A stretch of 64,000 nucleotides of DNA, taken from contig NZ_KI421509.1 of assembly GCF_000473225.1 (NCBI RefSeq), forward strand, positions 1,835,917-1,899,916, given 5' to 3'. Position 1 is the stretch's first letter. The number at the start of each line of letters is the position of its first letter. This document shows, one piece after another, positions 45,354 through 55,308 of this stretch. This DNA is from Sedimentitalea nanhaiensis DSM 24252 (GTDB taxonomy: Bacteria > Pseudomonadota > Alphaproteobacteria > Rhodobacterales > Rhodobacteraceae). Both the position numbers and the translations under genes were made by a program. The notes beneath the pieces were generated by a model. It was given only the letters and a program-made list of their open reading frames with translations. It had not been told where the DNA came from and ran no database searches.

Positions 45354-46115
45354 CTAACTGCGGATCCGCCAGCCGGTGCGGAAGATCCACCAGATCACAC
45401 CGAGGCACAGGCAGGTAAAGGCGGCTATCGCCATCAGGCTCAGCCCGATCGGCACATCGGCCATTCCAAAGAACGACCAGCGAAAGCCAGAGATCAGGTA
45501 GACGACCGGATTGAACAGCGTGATTGTCTGCCACATCGGCGGCAGCATCGAGATCGAATAGAACGACCCGCCAAGGAAGATCAGCGGCGTGACGATCAGC
45601 AGCGGCACCAATTGCAACTGTTCGAAATTCGTCGCCCAGATGCCGATGATGAACCCCAGCAACGCAAAGCTGAGGCAGGTCAACAGCAGGAACAGCACCA
45701 TTGCCAGCGGATGCGCGATGCTGAGTTCCACAAAGAACGACGCGGTCAACAGGATCACGATGCCGATGAACAGCGCCTTTGTCGCCGCCGCCCCCACATA
45801 GCCCAGCACGATTTCCAGGAAATTCACCGGAGCCGAGAGCAATTCATAAATCGTGCCGGTGAACTTGGGGAAGTAGATCCCGAAGGACGCGTTCGAGATT
45901 GCCTGGGTGATCACCGACAGCATCACCAGCCCCGGCACGATGAAGGCACCATAGCTGACCCCTTCGACCTCTTGGATGCGGCTGCCGATGGCGGCGCCGA
46001 AGACTACGAAATACAGCGAGGTCGACAGCACCGGCGACAGGAAACTCTGCATCAGAGTGCGAAAGAACCGTGCCATTTCAAAGCGATATATCGCACCGAT
46101 TGCGGCCCAGTTCAT
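45354..46115 (-). CDS. ABC-2 type transporter permease
   Basis: A 253-residue inner-membrane protein with six TMs. [43 protein letters not shown] and [31 protein letters not shown] are typical of the NodJ/YadH-like ABC-2 exporters. It overlaps the ATPase stop by four bases. Substrate unknown. Confidence 0.92.
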   Translation of the reverse strand: MNWAAIGAIYRFEMARFFRTLMQSFLSPVLSTSLYFVVFGAAIGSRIQEVEGVSYGAFIVPGLVMLSVITQAISNASFGIYFPKFTGTIYELLSAPVNFLEIVLGYVGAAATKALFIGIVILLTASFFVELSIAHPLAMVLFLLLTCLSFALLGFIIGIWATNFEQLQLVPLLIVTPLIFLGGSFYSISMLPPMWQTITLFNPVVYLISGFRWSFFGMADVPIGLSLMAIAAFTCLCLGVIWWIFRTGWRIRS

Positions 46116-47041
46116 GCTGCCTCTTCCTTGAGAAGATCGACAAAGATGTCTTCGAGACTGCTTTGTCGGGTTTGCACATCGCGTAGGGTCAGCCCGGCGG
46201 CGGCGATGTCGTTCAATAGGCCGGTGATGCCTGTACGCGCGGCTTTGGTGTCATAGGTATAGATCAGACTGTCCCCCCCCGCGCCCATGGCCAGGTCGAG
46301 ATTCGCCAACGCTTCGGGGATCCGGGTCAGCGGCTCATTCAGCTGCACCTCGATCTGTTTCTTTCCCATCTGCGCCATCAGCGTGGATTTGTCCTGCACC
46401 AGCAGCAATTCGCCCTTGGCAATCACCCCGACCCGGTCAGCGATGGCCTCGGCCTCTTCGATATAATGTGTGGTCAGGATGATGGTGACGCCATCGGCCT
46501 TCAATTCGGCGACCGTCTCCCACATGTCCTTGCGCAGATCCACGTCGACCCCGGCAGTGGGTTCATCCAGAAACAGGATGCGCGGCTCATGGCTGAGCGC
46601 CTTGGCGATCAGCACCCGGCGTTTCATGCCGCCGGACAGTTGGGTGATCTGGTTGTCTTTCTTGTCCCACAGCGACAGCTTGCGCAAAATCGACCGGATA
46701 TGATCGTCGTCGCGCGGCCTGCCGAACAATCCGCGCGAGAACCGCACCGTGTTCAGCACGGTTTCAAACGGTTGCAGGGCCAGTTCCTGCGGCACCAACC
46801 CGATCATCGAGCGGGCGGCGCGAAAGTCGGTGACAATATCATGCCCACCGACGCTGACCTGCCCGCCGCTGGGGGTGGTGATGCCGCAGACTGTCGAAAT
46901 CAGCGTCGTCTTGCCCGCGCCGTTTGGACCCAGCAGCGCCAGTATCTCGCCCTGCTGAATGTCCAGCGTCACGCCTTTGAGCGCCTGAAACCCGTCGCCA
47001 TAGGTTTTGCGCAGATCGCGGATCGACAGAATGGTGGTCAT
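46112..47041 (-). CDS. ABC transporter ATP-binding protein, drug/lipid exporter type
   Basis: A 309-residue ATPase: Walker [10 protein letters not shown] (residues 39-47), signature LSGGMKRR, Walker [13 protein letters not shown], switch His [20 protein letters not shown]-terminal domain follows as in NodI/CcmA-type proteins. The start at 47041 has GGGGAG six bases upstream; longer in-frame extensions lack support. It pairs with the permease downstream to export an unknown substrate. Confidence 0.93.
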   Translation of the reverse strand: MTTILSIRDLRKTYGDGFQALKGVTLDIQQGEILALLGPNGAGKTTLISTVCGITTPSGGQVSVGGHDIVTDFRAARSMIGLVPQELALQPFETVLNTVRFSRGLFGRPRDDDHIRSILRKLSLWDKKDNQITQLSGGMKRRVLIAKALSHEPRILFLDEPTAGVDVDLRKDMWETVAELKADGVTIILTTHYIEEAEAIADRVGVIAKGELLLVQDKSTLMAQMGKKQIEVQLNEPLTRIPEALANLDLAMGAGGDSLIYTYDTKAARTGITGLLNDIAAAGLTLRDVQTRQSSLEDIFVDLLKEEAA

Positions 47042-47375
47042 GGGCATCTCCCCGTGCTTTTTGGCGACCCTAGCCCGGCGCGCCCGCCGCTGCCAGAGCC
47101 GTCGAACTCGGCGGTTGCGCCCGGGCCGTTCCCGATTGACGGTCCAGTCAAAGCGGCCCCGATGGCGCGCTTTGACCGCCTGTTTCCAGCCCACCGCCCC
47201 GGCGCGTTCCTTGAAATGCAGGGCCTCGGGCCGGTTCAGAGCGATCTGTCAGTCTTCTTCCTGGCCCTCAACAGGCAGGATTTCCCCGCCTCCTTCACCT
47301 GCATTGCGTCGTCGTGCCAACGTCGCCGGTTTGTAGCGCCATCTCAAGCCATGGCGCTTTCGGAGGATGCAAAAG

Positions 47376-47410
47376 GTTACGAAAATTTTGATGACAGAAT
47401 TTTTCGTAAC
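47376..47410. repeat. Inverted repeat GTTACGAAAA / TTTTCGTAAC
   Basis: Perfect 10-bp arms (47376-47385 and 47401-47410) separated by 15 bp and followed by TTTTTTCTT. It lies just upstream of the paa promoter. It could be a regulator site or, on the plus strand, a weak hairpin terminator protecting the paa promoter. The right arm word also occurs at 42482-42491. Confidence 0.5.
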
Positions 47411-47417
47411 TTTTTTC

Positions 47418-47461
47418 TTGCTGCGAATCGGGGAGGCACATATACCGACCACACGGTCAGT
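47418..47461 (+). promoter_or_regulatory. paa operon promoter with overlapping operator-like palindrome
   Basis: TTGCTG (47418-47423), a 17-bp spacer and TATACC (47441-47446) form a sigma70-type promoter. ACCGACC-acac-GGTCAGT (47444-47461) starts inside the -10 box and has two 7-bp arms with one mismatch. This is the size and symmetry of a TetR-family operator and resembles sites described for PaaR repressors. The overlap implies repression in the absence of phenylacetyl-CoA; no regulator gene is adjacent. Confidence 0.55.
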
Positions 47462-47557
47462 TATGTTTCAATTCATCCCGTCGCATCGCCAACCCGGCTG
47501 TGATAGAGTTGGCGCAGGCTTGCCGATCCGGCAATAGGCGCGGGCGGCCCGTTGGGT

Positions 47558-47593
47558 CCGAGTGGAGGCCCGAGCGCAGGCCCGAGTGGAGGA
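47558..47593 (+). repeat. Three tandem 12-bp repeats ending in the paaA ribosome binding site
   Basis: CCGAGTGGAGGC (47558-47569), CCGAGCGCAGGC (47570-47581) and CCGAGTGGAGGA (47582-47593) lie head to tail. The last copy supplies GGAGG eight bases before the paaA ATG at 47601. The first copy repeats the same GGAGG, so the leader holds duplicated Shine-Dalgarno sequences. Confidence 0.7.
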
Positions 47594-47600
47594 ATGACAG

Positions 47601-48593
47601 ATGTATGCACAGATGGTGAAATCCACCGGTCAGGGCGTCAAATCCCTGGACGAAATGGAGCCGCAGGAACGCGCTTTTCAGGAGCGCATCAATGCCGGTG
47701 AAAAGATCGAACCCAAGGATTGGATGCCCGCAGGCTATCGCAAGAACCTGATCCGCCAGATCGGCCAGCACGCCCATTCCGAAATTGTCGGCCAACTGCC
47801 CGAGGGCAACTGGATCACCCGCGCCCCGACCCTGGAACGCAAGGCGATCCTGCTGGCCAAGGTGCAGGACGAGGCCGGGCACGGGCTGTATCTCTACTGC
47901 GCCGCCGAAACGCTGGGGGTCAGCCGCGACGAGCTGACCGAGGATCTGCTGTCGGGCAAGATGAAATACTCCAGCATCTTCAATTATCCGACCCTGACCT
48001 GGGCCGATATGGGGGCTGTGGGGTGGCTCGTCGATGGCGCCGCGATCATGAACCAGGTGCCGCTACAGCGCACCTCATATGGTCCCTATGCCCGTGCGAT
48101 GGTGCGGATCTGCAAGGAAGAGTCGTTCCACCAGCGCCAGGGCTATGACATCATGATGAAAATGGCCCAGGGCACCCCGGCACAGAAACGCATGGCGCAG
48201 GACGCGCTGAACCGGTTCTGGTATCCTTCGCTGATGATGTTTGGCCCGTCCGATGCGGACAGCGTGCATTCGGCACAGTCGATGGCCTGGAAGATCAAGA
48301 TGAACACCAATGACGAGCTGCGGCAAAAGTTCGTCGATCAGACCGTGCCGCAGGCGGAATATCTGGGCCTGACGGTGCCGGATGAGACACTCGAATGGAA
48401 TGACGACAAGGGTGGCTATGACTTTGCCGAACCCGACTGGTCCGAGTTCTTTGACGTGATCAAGGGCAACGGCCCCTGCAATGTGGAACGCCTGGCCGCC
48501 CGCAACAAGGCCTGGGACGATGGCAAATGGGTCCGCGAGGGGCTGCTGGCCCATGCCGAAAAACGTGCAAGCAAAAAGGTGGCAGCAGAATGA
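47601..48593 (+). CDS. paaA: 1,2-phenylacetyl-CoA epoxidase, catalytic subunit PaaA
   Basis: A 330-residue ferritin-like di-iron oxygenase subunit that forms the ring epoxide of phenylacetyl-CoA. Iron ligands are in [13 protein letters not shown] (E-x2-H) and [12 protein letters not shown] (E-x2-H), with [21 protein letters not shown] near the start. GGAGG sits eight bases upstream of the ATG. It starts a six-gene operon with overlapping or closely spaced genes. Confidence 0.96.
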   Translation: MYAQMVKSTGQGVKSLDEMEPQERAFQERINAGEKIEPKDWMPAGYRKNLIRQIGQHAHSEIVGQLPEGNWITRAPTLERKAILLAKVQDEAGHGLYLYCAAETLGVSRDELTEDLLSGKMKYSSIFNYPTLTWADMGAVGWLVDGAAIMNQVPLQRTSYGPYARAMVRICKEESFHQRQGYDIMMKMAQGTPAQKRMAQDALNRFWYPSLMMFGPSDADSVHSAQSMAWKIKMNTNDELRQKFVDQTVPQAEYLGLTVPDETLEWNDDKGGYDFAEPDWSEFFDVIKGNGPCNVERLAARNKAWDDGKWVREGLLAHAEKRASKKVAAE

Positions 48594-48931
48594 GCGCTCC
48601 AAACTCAGCCTATCCCGATATTCCCGAGGCCCAGCCCGAGAAACCCAAGCGTCACGAATGGCCCCTGTGGGAGATCTTCATCCGCGGTCAGCACGGTATG
48701 AGCCACCGCCATGTGGGCTCGCTGCATGCGCCGGACGCGGAGATGGCCATCAAGAACGCGCGCGACGTCTATACCCGCCGCAACGAAGGCGTCAGCATCT
48801 GGGCCGTCGAAGCACGCCACATCGCCGCGTCGTCGCCCGGCGACAAGGGTCCGTTCTACGAGCCGTCCGAATCCAAAGTGTACCGCCACCCGACCTTCTT
48901 TGACATTCCCGACGAAGTCGGAGCGATGTGA
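48590..48931 (+). CDS. paaB: 1,2-phenylacetyl-CoA epoxidase subunit PaaB
   Basis: A 113-residue structural subunit of the PaaABCE epoxidase. [30 protein letters not shown] and [18 protein letters not shown] are the family core. The start overlaps the paaA stop by four bases; the frame is open earlier only because of paaA coding DNA. Confidence 0.95.
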   Translation: MSAPNSAYPDIPEAQPEKPKRHEWPLWEIFIRGQHGMSHRHVGSLHAPDAEMAIKNARDVYTRRNEGVSIWAVEARHIAASSPGDKGPFYEPSESKVYRHPTFFDIPDEVGAM

Positions 48932-49689
48932 TGAGCGACAAGGCCACTTTCGAATTCCTTTGCCGCATGGGAGACAACACGCTGGTTCTCGGGCACCGGG
49001 TCAGTGAATGGTGCGGCGTTGCGCCAGTGTTGGAAGAAGACATCGCGCTGGCCAATACCGCGCTGGACCTGATCGGGCAGACCCAGATGTGGTTGGGTCT
49101 GGCGGGCGAGATCGAAGGTCGGGGCAGAACCGCCGACGATCTGGCGATGACACGCGACGCCTGGGATTTTCGCAACGTTCTGCTGGCTGAACAGCCCAAC
49201 GGCGATTTCGGTCAGACCATGATGCGCCAGTTCCTGTTCGATGCGTGGCATTTGGCAATGCTGCAGGCACTGACCCGCTCTTGCGACACCCGCGTGGCCG
49301 AAATCGCCGCCAAGGCGGTAAAAGAGGTCCGCTATCACGTAGAACGCTCGGGCGACACGGTGATCGGGCTGGGCGATGGCACCGAGGAAAGCCACCGCCG
49401 CATGCAGGCCGCGCTGGACCTGTTGTGGCCCTATGTCGGCGAGATGTTCATCCCCGATGCGGTGGACGACGCGATGGCCGAGGCCGGGATCGCGCCGGAT
49501 CTGACCGAGTTGCGCGCCGGGTTCGACAGCCATGTGGGCAGCGTGATGGAGGCGGCGACACTGACCATTCCCGACACGGATTTTGCCCATAAGGGCGGCA
49601 AAAGCGGTTTCCGGCATTCCGAGCATCTGGGCCATATGTTGACCCAGATGCAGTGGCTGCAACGGGCCTATCCCGGAGCCAGCTGGTAG
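48931..49689 (+). CDS. paaC: 1,2-phenylacetyl-CoA epoxidase structural subunit PaaC
   Basis: A 252-residue ferritin-like subunit that holds PaaA in the complex but has no di-iron site of its own. FLCRMGDNTLVLGHRVSEWCG, ANTALDLIGQTQMWL and EVRYHVERSGDTVIGLGDGTEES are typical. The ATG at 48931 overlaps the paaB stop; a GTG three bases earlier is the alternative. Confidence 0.94.
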   Translation: MSDKATFEFLCRMGDNTLVLGHRVSEWCGVAPVLEEDIALANTALDLIGQTQMWLGLAGEIEGRGRTADDLAMTRDAWDFRNVLLAEQPNGDFGQTMMRQFLFDAWHLAMLQALTRSCDTRVAEIAAKAVKEVRYHVERSGDTVIGLGDGTEESHRRMQAALDLLWPYVGEMFIPDAVDDAMAEAGIAPDLTELRAGFDSHVGSVMEAATLTIPDTDFAHKGGKSGFRHSEHLGHMLTQMQWLQRAYPGASW

Positions 49690-49690
49690 G

Positions 49691-50149
49691 ATGAAACCGG
49701 CGGTTGCGGATATCTGGACCTGGCTGGATCAGGTGCCCGACCCCGAAATCCCGGTGATTTCCGTGGTCGATCTGGGCATCGTTCGCGATGTCCAGTGGCA
49801 GGGTGACGAATTGCAGGTGGCGGTAACGCCGACCTATTCCGGTTGCCCGGCCACCAGTGTGATCTCGATGGATATCCAGACCGCCTTGCGCGATCGCGGG
49901 ATCGACCAGATCCGGGTCAAGACGCAGATTTCACCGCCCTGGACCACCGATTGGCTGTCAGACAAGGGCCGCGCGCGGTTGCTGGAATATGGCATCGCCC
50001 CGCCCCGCGCAGCAGGCGGCCCCGAGGCCTGCCCCCGCTGCGCCAGCACAAACGTGGAAAAGATCAGCCAATTCGGATCGACCCCGTGCAAGGCGCATTG
50101 GCGCTGCAAGGACTGTCTGGAACCTTTCGACTATTTCAAGTGCATCTGA
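49691..50149 (+). CDS. paaD: Phenylacetate-CoA oxygenase maturation factor PaaD
   Basis: A 152-residue protein. The N-terminal DUF59/MIP18 domain has DPEIPVISVVDLGIVRDV and TYSGCPATSVI; the C-terminal zinc-ribbon-like region has CPRC, CKAHWRCKDC and FKC. It is needed for epoxidase activity, probably in Fe-S assembly of PaaE or the di-iron centre. One base separates it from paaC. Confidence 0.94.
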   Translation: MKPAVADIWTWLDQVPDPEIPVISVVDLGIVRDVQWQGDELQVAVTPTYSGCPATSVISMDIQTALRDRGIDQIRVKTQISPPWTTDWLSDKGRARLLEYGIAPPRAAGGPEACPRCASTNVEKISQFGSTPCKAHWRCKDCLEPFDYFKCI

Positions 50150-50159
50150 GGAGACACCC

Positions 50160-51227
50160 ATGGCGCGCTTTCATCAACTTGCCGTCACTGACGTGCGCAA
50201 AACCATCCGCGACGCGGTGGTGGTCTCGCTGAAACCGGTGAATGACGGTGATTTCGATTTCACCCAGGGCCAGTACCTGACCTTTCGCCGCGATTTCGAC
50301 GGCACCGAACTGCGCCGATCCTATTCGATCTGCGCGGGCAAGACCGAAGGTATCCTGCAAGTCGGGATCAAACGGGTCGAAGGCGGTGCCTTCTCGAGCT
50401 GGGCCAATGAGACCCTGAAAACCGGTGACACGCTTGAGGCGATGGAGCCGATGGGCAGCTTTTTCACCCCGCTGGAGGCGTCGGCGGCGCGCAATTATCT
50501 GGGCTTTGCCGGCGGGTCGGGCATTACGCCTGTGCTGTCGATCCTGAAAACCACACTGGCCGCCGAGCCGCACAGCAGCTTTACGCTGGTCTATGCCAAC
50601 CGGGGTGTGAACTCGATCATGTTCCGCGAGGAACTGGAGGATCTCAAGAACCTCTACATGGGCCGGTTGACGATCATTCATGTGCTGGAATCCGACGCCC
50701 AGGACATCGACCTGTTCACCGGGCGCGTGGATGCGGCGAAATGCAAGGCGCTGTTTGAGCACTGGATCGACATCGCCAGCATCGACACCGCGTTTATCTG
50801 CGGGCCGGAACCGATGATGCTGGGCATCGCCGCAAGCCTGCGCGAACATGGGCTGGACGACACCCAGATCAAGTTCGAACTGTTCGCCAGCGCCCAGCCG
50901 GGACGTCTGAAACGCAGGGCCCGCGCCGGAGACGATGCGGCGGCCGCCAAAACCACCGAAGCCAGCGTGACACTGGACGGGACGGCGCGCAGTTTCACCA
51001 TGGACAAGGATCAGACGGTTCTGGACGCGGCGCTGGAAAACGCCATCGACGCGCCCTTTGCCTGCAAGGCGGGGGTCTGCTCGACCTGCCGCTGCAAGGT
51101 GCTGGAAGGCGAAGTCGAGATGGTCGCCAACCACGCACTGGAAGATTACGAGGTGCAGCAGGGCTATGTGCTGTCCTGCCAGTCCTTCCCGGTGACCGAC
51201 CGGGTTGTCGTCGATTACGATCAGTGA
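50160..51227 (+). CDS. paaE: 1,2-phenylacetyl-CoA epoxidase reductase subunit PaaE
   Basis: A 355-residue NADPH-dependent reductase feeding electrons to PaaA. The FAD domain shows LRRSYSICAG, the NAD domain GFAGGSGITPVLSIL and FICGPEPMM, and the C-terminal plant-type [2Fe-2S] ferredoxin has CKAGVCSTCRCKV plus a distal Cys in SCQSFP. The ATG at 50160 follows GAGGAGACACCC. Confidence 0.95.
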   Translation: MARFHQLAVTDVRKTIRDAVVVSLKPVNDGDFDFTQGQYLTFRRDFDGTELRRSYSICAGKTEGILQVGIKRVEGGAFSSWANETLKTGDTLEAMEPMGSFFTPLEASAARNYLGFAGGSGITPVLSILKTTLAAEPHSSFTLVYANRGVNSIMFREELEDLKNLYMGRLTIIHVLESDAQDIDLFTGRVDAAKCKALFEHWIDIASIDTAFICGPEPMMLGIAASLREHGLDDTQIKFELFASAQPGRLKRRARAGDDAAAAKTTEASVTLDGTARSFTMDKDQTVLDAALENAIDAPFACKAGVCSTCRCKVLEGEVEMVANHALEDYEVQQGYVLSCQSFPVTDRVVVDYDQ

Positions 51228-51237
51228 GGAACGCACC

Positions 51238-51993
51238 ATGACCGAAGACATGAGCATAGAAAGCTATCTGTCCCAGGGCGGCAAGCTGACCAACCCGACC
51301 AACGTTCCGCCGCGCTATCGCGCCGAGCTGATGAAGATGATGGCCACCTTTGTGGACAGCGAACTGGCTGGCGCCGCCGGGTTCGCCGATGTGATCAACG
51401 CGGGCCCCGGCATCAAGGAACGCATCGCCGCCGCCAAGATCGTGCTGGAAAAGACCGACAATGCCGATCGGGTGCTACGCCTGCTGGGCGAATTCGGGGC
51501 CGACACCGCGCGCTATGCCACCAGCCACCCCTGGACCGCCCGCCTGCCGCGTGATGCCGGGCCGGGCACCCACCGCAGCGAACACGACATGCGCCTGTCC
51601 GTGCTGAACTATCCGCTGAGCGGATGGACCGACGCGGTAGTGATGAACCTGTGCATGGGTTTGGCGGTCGGGGCACAGCTGGCCGAGATGCAGAAGGTAT
51701 CGTATCAGCCATTGGCGGAAGCGATCCGCAAGGTGGCCCCCGTAGAAGCCCGCCATGTGGAACTGGCCGAAGAAGGTCTGGCCCGTCTGATGGAACAGGG
51801 CCAGAGCGACGCCATTGCCGCCGCGCTGGCCTATTGGCGTCCCCGGGTTGCCGCCATCTTTGGCGATGTGGCCGGGCACCGGTTCGAGCAGCTCAGCGCA
51901 TGGGGTCTGCGCCACCAGAACAACGCAGCGTTGCTGCAGGGCTGGAACGATGCGCTGAACGCGGCCCTCGCGCGGCTGGGTGTGGCGGCCTGA
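51238..51993 (+). CDS. Ferritin-like PaaA/PaaC-family paralogue at the end of the paa operon
   Basis: A 251-residue helical protein distantly related to PaaA/PaaC. FVDSELAGAAGFADVINAGP and AAAKIVLEKTDNADRVLRLLGEFG align with PaaA helices. The second E-x2-H motif is kept (E170-x2-H173 in VEARHVELAEE), but the first His is Asp74 (LEKTD). Full di-iron binding is therefore doubtful. It lies 10 bases after paaE, in the same operon. It may be an accessory or alternative epoxidase subunit; this is inference. Confidence 0.8.
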   Translation: MTEDMSIESYLSQGGKLTNPTNVPPRYRAELMKMMATFVDSELAGAAGFADVINAGPGIKERIAAAKIVLEKTDNADRVLRLLGEFGADTARYATSHPWTARLPRDAGPGTHRSEHDMRLSVLNYPLSGWTDAVVMNLCMGLAVGAQLAEMQKVSYQPLAEAIRKVAPVEARHVELAEEGLARLMEQGQSDAIAAALAYWRPRVAAIFGDVAGHRFEQLSAWGLRHQNNAALLQGWNDALNAALARLGVAA

Positions 51994-52051
51994 ACCTTTG
52001 ACCTCTGGCGCGTCGCGCTGAAGCGGCGCACATGACGCACCGCAACGCGCT

Positions 52052-53617
52052 CTAGTTCGACGATCCGCTGTCGAGCGAGGCCAGTAATGCCACGATGTGC
52101 CGTGCCGGAACGCCCAGATTCGAGCCGCCAAACTCGGGCATGATCGCGGTATTCACCGCCACTACGGCTCCGTCCAGCGTCAACACCGGGCCACCGCTGC
52201 CGCCATGAGTCGTTTCCGCGTCATAGACCACGGTGGCCTCGGTGGCCTGTCCGACAATGCCGCGGCTGGCCAACGGTGCGATCAACCCGGCGGCGGCCAG
52301 ACGTTCGGCCACCTTCCAGAACCCGGTTTCGCCCGCCGCCTGAAGATCCTGCACAAAGGCCGTCCCCGACTGCGCCAGAAGCGACATCAGCCCGGTGGGA
52401 TACCCCATCACAATCACCTCTTCGCCAGGCTCGGGTCCCTCGACCGCCAGTGTCAGACCCGGCACCGCGCCGGGACGCTGCCCCATTGCCAGAACCGCCA
52501 GATCGACCTGATCGCTGACTGCCAGCGTGCTCAGGGTAACCGGCGCGGGCTGACCCGGAAAATAGCCGATGAACCGGGTCATCACCGGCTCCATCTCGGC
52601 AGTGCCCAGCCGCGCGCCCGGCCCTTTACCCCAGGGTTGGGCCACATGGCGGTTGGTGATCAAAACGCCGCGGTCGGCCAGAACAAATCCCGTGCCGTTG
52701 AACTGAACCTCGGCCACCGGCCCGGTTCCGGTCAGGGACAGAAACGGTTGCCCGTTGGGCAGATGCACCGGCACCCCGTCCGGCCCCAGCACATGGCGCA
52801 GCATGTTGCCGCTCTCGCGGTCCCGCAAGCTGTAGGCCCCTTGCAGGAACACAACCGAAGCCGCCGCCTGCGCCACCACCCGCCGCCCCGCCCCGGTACG
52901 CGCCTCAAGCGCCATCAGACGCTCGGCGTTGGTCTGTAACCGCAATGCCAGATCCTGTTGCAGGGCCGACAGATCGCTGGGGCGGATCGCTTCATCGCGT
53001 GCCTGTGACAGGGCCGAGGCCACGGCGTCGATCTGCAGGTTGCCGCTTTCGAGTTCGGCCCTGATCGCATCGTCCATGCGCCCCTGCTGATAAAGCGCCC
53101 ATGCCAGCACCGCAATCGACAGCAAGACCAATGCCCGGAACACAACGCTGGTTTCACGCGCCAACCGGCGTAACAACTCTACCACCGCATAGCCCAGCTT
53201 GCGCGGCCAGGGTCGACGGCTGGTGCGCAGATAACTGGCCGCATCGCCGAACATCTCACCCACCGTGTTGCTTGGCCGATGGCGATCATCATACAGACGG
53301 TAACGCGACAACGGCCCGGTCTCACCGAATTCGATAACATCGCCATAGCGCAGGACCTCGGTGGCAACCGCCCGCCCATTCAACCAAATCGGGTGTTGCC
53401 CGGTGGCGATGATATCATAGGTGCCGCCGGTGCGGTGAAACCGGGCAATGACGCCGTCGTCAACGGCATCGCTCACGGTCGCGGAAAACGACAGGCGCCG
53501 ATCGGGCAGCAGGCGCACGTCGACAGTATCAGCCGTCAGCCAAGACACATTACCCCGTGCGGGTCCGGTCAAATGCTCCAGCGCTGCGGCGTTCCAATGC
53601 GGGGTGTCGGCGTCCAT
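52052..53617 (-). CDS. FHA-like domain / transmembrane / trypsin-like serine protease fusion
   Basis: A 521-residue protein. Residues 45-110 resemble a forkhead-associated domain (IIATGQHPIWLNGRAVA...LRYGDVIEFGE). A TM lies at about 160-178 and a coiled linker at 180-245. The C-terminal trypsin fold has His324 (LITNRHVAQPW), Asp372 (DQVDLAVLAMG) and Ser474 (HGGSGGPVLTLDG). The protease would face the periplasm and the FHA domain the cytoplasm. Substrates and any kinase partner are unknown. The start MDADTPHW is the first in frame. Confidence 0.8.
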   Translation of the reverse strand: MDADTPHWNAAALEHLTGPARGNVSWLTADTVDVRLLPDRRLSFSATVSDAVDDGVIARFHRTGGTYDIIATGQHPIWLNGRAVATEVLRYGDVIEFGETGPLSRYRLYDDRHRPSNTVGEMFGDAASYLRTSRRPWPRKLGYAVVELLRRLARETSVVFRALVLLSIAVLAWALYQQGRMDDAIRAELESGNLQIDAVASALSQARDEAIRPSDLSALQQDLALRLQTNAERLMALEARTGAGRRVVAQAAASVVFLQGAYSLRDRESGNMLRHVLGPDGVPVHLPNGQPFLSLTGTGPVAEVQFNGTGFVLADRGVLITNRHVAQPWGKGPGARLGTAEMEPVMTRFIGYFPGQPAPVTLSTLAVSDQVDLAVLAMGQRPGAVPGLTLAVEGPEPGEEVIVMGYPTGLMSLLAQSGTAFVQDLQAAGETGFWKVAERLAAAGLIAPLASRGIVGQATEATVVYDAETTHGGSGGPVLTLDGAVVAVNTAIMPEFGGSNLGVPARHIVALLASLDSGSSN

Positions 53618-53730
53618 GGCACCAGACTAACACGACAGCCCATGCAAATCACCGCAGCGGATGTCACGAACCTGCAACCGGACAGGACGCGGTCAATCCC
53701 CCCCCGAAATCGCAGGTTGTTGTCAGCAGG

Positions 53731-55308
53731 TCAGCCCGCCGCAGCGATCAATGTCCGGGTATACTCTGTCTGCGGGCGCTCAAACAAATCGTCTGCGGTG
53801 CCATATTCCACCACGTCGCCCTGTTTCATCACGATCACCTTGTGGCTCATGGCACGCACCACTTTCAGGTCGTGTGAAATGAACAGATAGGCCAGCCCGT
53901 ATTTGCGTTGCAGGTTGCGCAGCAGGTCGACGATCTGCACCTGAACGGTCATATCCAGCGCCGATGTCGGCTCGTCCAGCACCAGCAGGCGGGGTCGCAG
54001 CACCATGGCCCGCGCAATGGCGATCCGCTGGCGTTGACCGCCCGAAAATTCGTGCGGATAGCGGTCCATGGTTGCCGGGTCCAACCCGGTTTCCACCATC
54101 GCCTCGGCCACCAGTTCGCGTTGGTCTCGGGTCGGGTCCACCTTGTGAATCGTCAACCCCTCGCTGATGATCTGCTGGCAGGTCATGCGCGGCGACAGCG
54201 ACCCGAACGGGTCTTGAAACACGATCTGCATTTCGCTGCGCAAGCGGCGCAATTCACGCGTGGACCATTTGCGCACGTCCTGACCGCGATAGGTGATGCC
54301 CCCCTGCGATGCGATCAGGCGCATGATCGCCAGCGCCAGCGTGGTCTTGCCCGACCCGCTTTCGCCGACAATACCCAAGGTTTCGCCGGCGCGCACCGAC
54401 AGGGTTGTGTCGTTGACGGCCTTCACGTGGCCCACGGTGCGTTTCAGGAACCCACGCTGAATCGGAAACCAGACCTTGAGGTGATCGGTGCTGGCAATCG
54501 GCTCCGCATCCGATGCGACCGGGTCGGGCTGGCCGGAAGGTTCAGCCGCCAACAGCATCTGCGTATAGGGATGTCGCGGATTGTCGAAAATCTCGGCCGT
54601 TGGACCGGTCTCGACGATCTCGCCGCCTTTCATCACGCAGACCCGGTCAGCCACCCGCCGCACGATGCCCAGATCGTGGGTGATGAACAGCAGCCCCATG
54701 TTTTCCTGCGCCTTCAGATCCGCCAACAGATCCAGGATCTGCGCCTGAATGGTTACATCCAGTGCCGTCGTGGGTTCGTCCGCAATCAGGATGTCGGGCT
54801 TGTTGGCCAGCGCCATGGCAATCATCACCCGCTGGCGCTGCCCGCCAGACAATTGATGCGGATAGGCGTCCAGACGGGTTTCGGGATCGCGGATGCCCAC
54901 CTTGGTCAGCAATTCGAGAATCCGTGCCCGTGCTGCCGCCCCCGCCAAACCCTGATGCAGGGCCAGCGATTCGGTCAGCTGCCGCTCGATCGTATGCAGC
55001 GGATTCAGCGAGGTCATCGGTTCTTGAAAGATAAAGCTGATGTCGTTGCCGCGCACCTGCCGCAACAGCGCGTCGGACGCGCCGATCATCTGTTGCCCGT
55101 CATAGGTGACAGATCCGGCGACCTGCGCGCTGTCGCCCAGCAGCGACACGGTGGACAGGGCCGTGACCGACTTGCCCGAACCCGACTCGCCCACCAGCGC
55201 CACCGTTTCACCGCGATCCACGGAAAAGGACACGCCCTTGACGGCCTGTGTGGTCTGACCGTCCTGGGTAAAGGACACCGTCAGGTTCTTGACCGACAGC
55301 AGGCTCAT
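53731..55308 (-). CDS. yejF: Peptide/microcin C ABC transporter ATPase YejF (two fused ATPase domains)
   Basis: A 525-residue protein with two complete ATPase modules. The first has [26 protein letters not shown] and [12 protein letters not shown]; the second [26 protein letters not shown] and [12 protein letters not shown]. Oligopeptide-transporter signatures (PDPVAS region, YPHEFSGG) are present. It powers the YejBE permease. The start overlaps yejE by four bases. Confidence 0.94.
   Translation of the reverse strand: MSLLSVKNLTVSFTQDGQTTQAVKGVSFSVDRGETVALVGESGSGKSVTALSTVSLLGDSAQVAGSVTYDGQQMIGASDALLRQVRGNDISFIFQEPMTSLNPLHTIERQLTESLALHQGLAGAAARARILELLTKVGIRDPETRLDAYPHQLSGGQRQRVMIAMALANKPDILIADEPTTALDVTIQAQILDLLADLKAQENMGLLFITHDLGIVRRVADRVCVMKGGEIVETGPTAEIFDNPRHPYTQMLLAAEPSGQPDPVASDAEPIASTDHLKVWFPIQRGFLKRTVGHVKAVNDTTLSVRAGETLGIVGESGSGKTTLALAIMRLIASQGGITYRGQDVRKWSTRELRRLRSEMQIVFQDPFGSLSPRMTCQQIISEGLTIHKVDPTRDQRELVAEAMVETGLDPATMDRYPHEFSGGQRQRIAIARAMVLRPRLLVLDEPTSALDMTVQVQIVDLLRNLQRKYGLAYLFISHDLKVVRAMSHKVIVMKQGDVVEYGTADDLFERPQTEYTRTLIAAAG

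Larger units (their letters stand above)
47042..47600. other. Intergenic region between the ABC exporter and paaA
   Basis: About 560 bases. The part up to about 47340 is GC-rich; it is open on the minus strand in frame with the ATPase gene back to about 47240, but no start or family supports a gene there. From 47370 the DNA is AT-rich and carries a hairpin, a promoter, an operator-like palindrome and a tandem repeat, all listed separately. Confidence 0.5.

Noticed and set aside
47042-47240. N-terminal extension of the ABC ATPase or separate gene in the same frame
   Set aside because: The start at 47041 has a well-spaced GGGGAG; the upstream translation is Arg-rich with no family match I can support.
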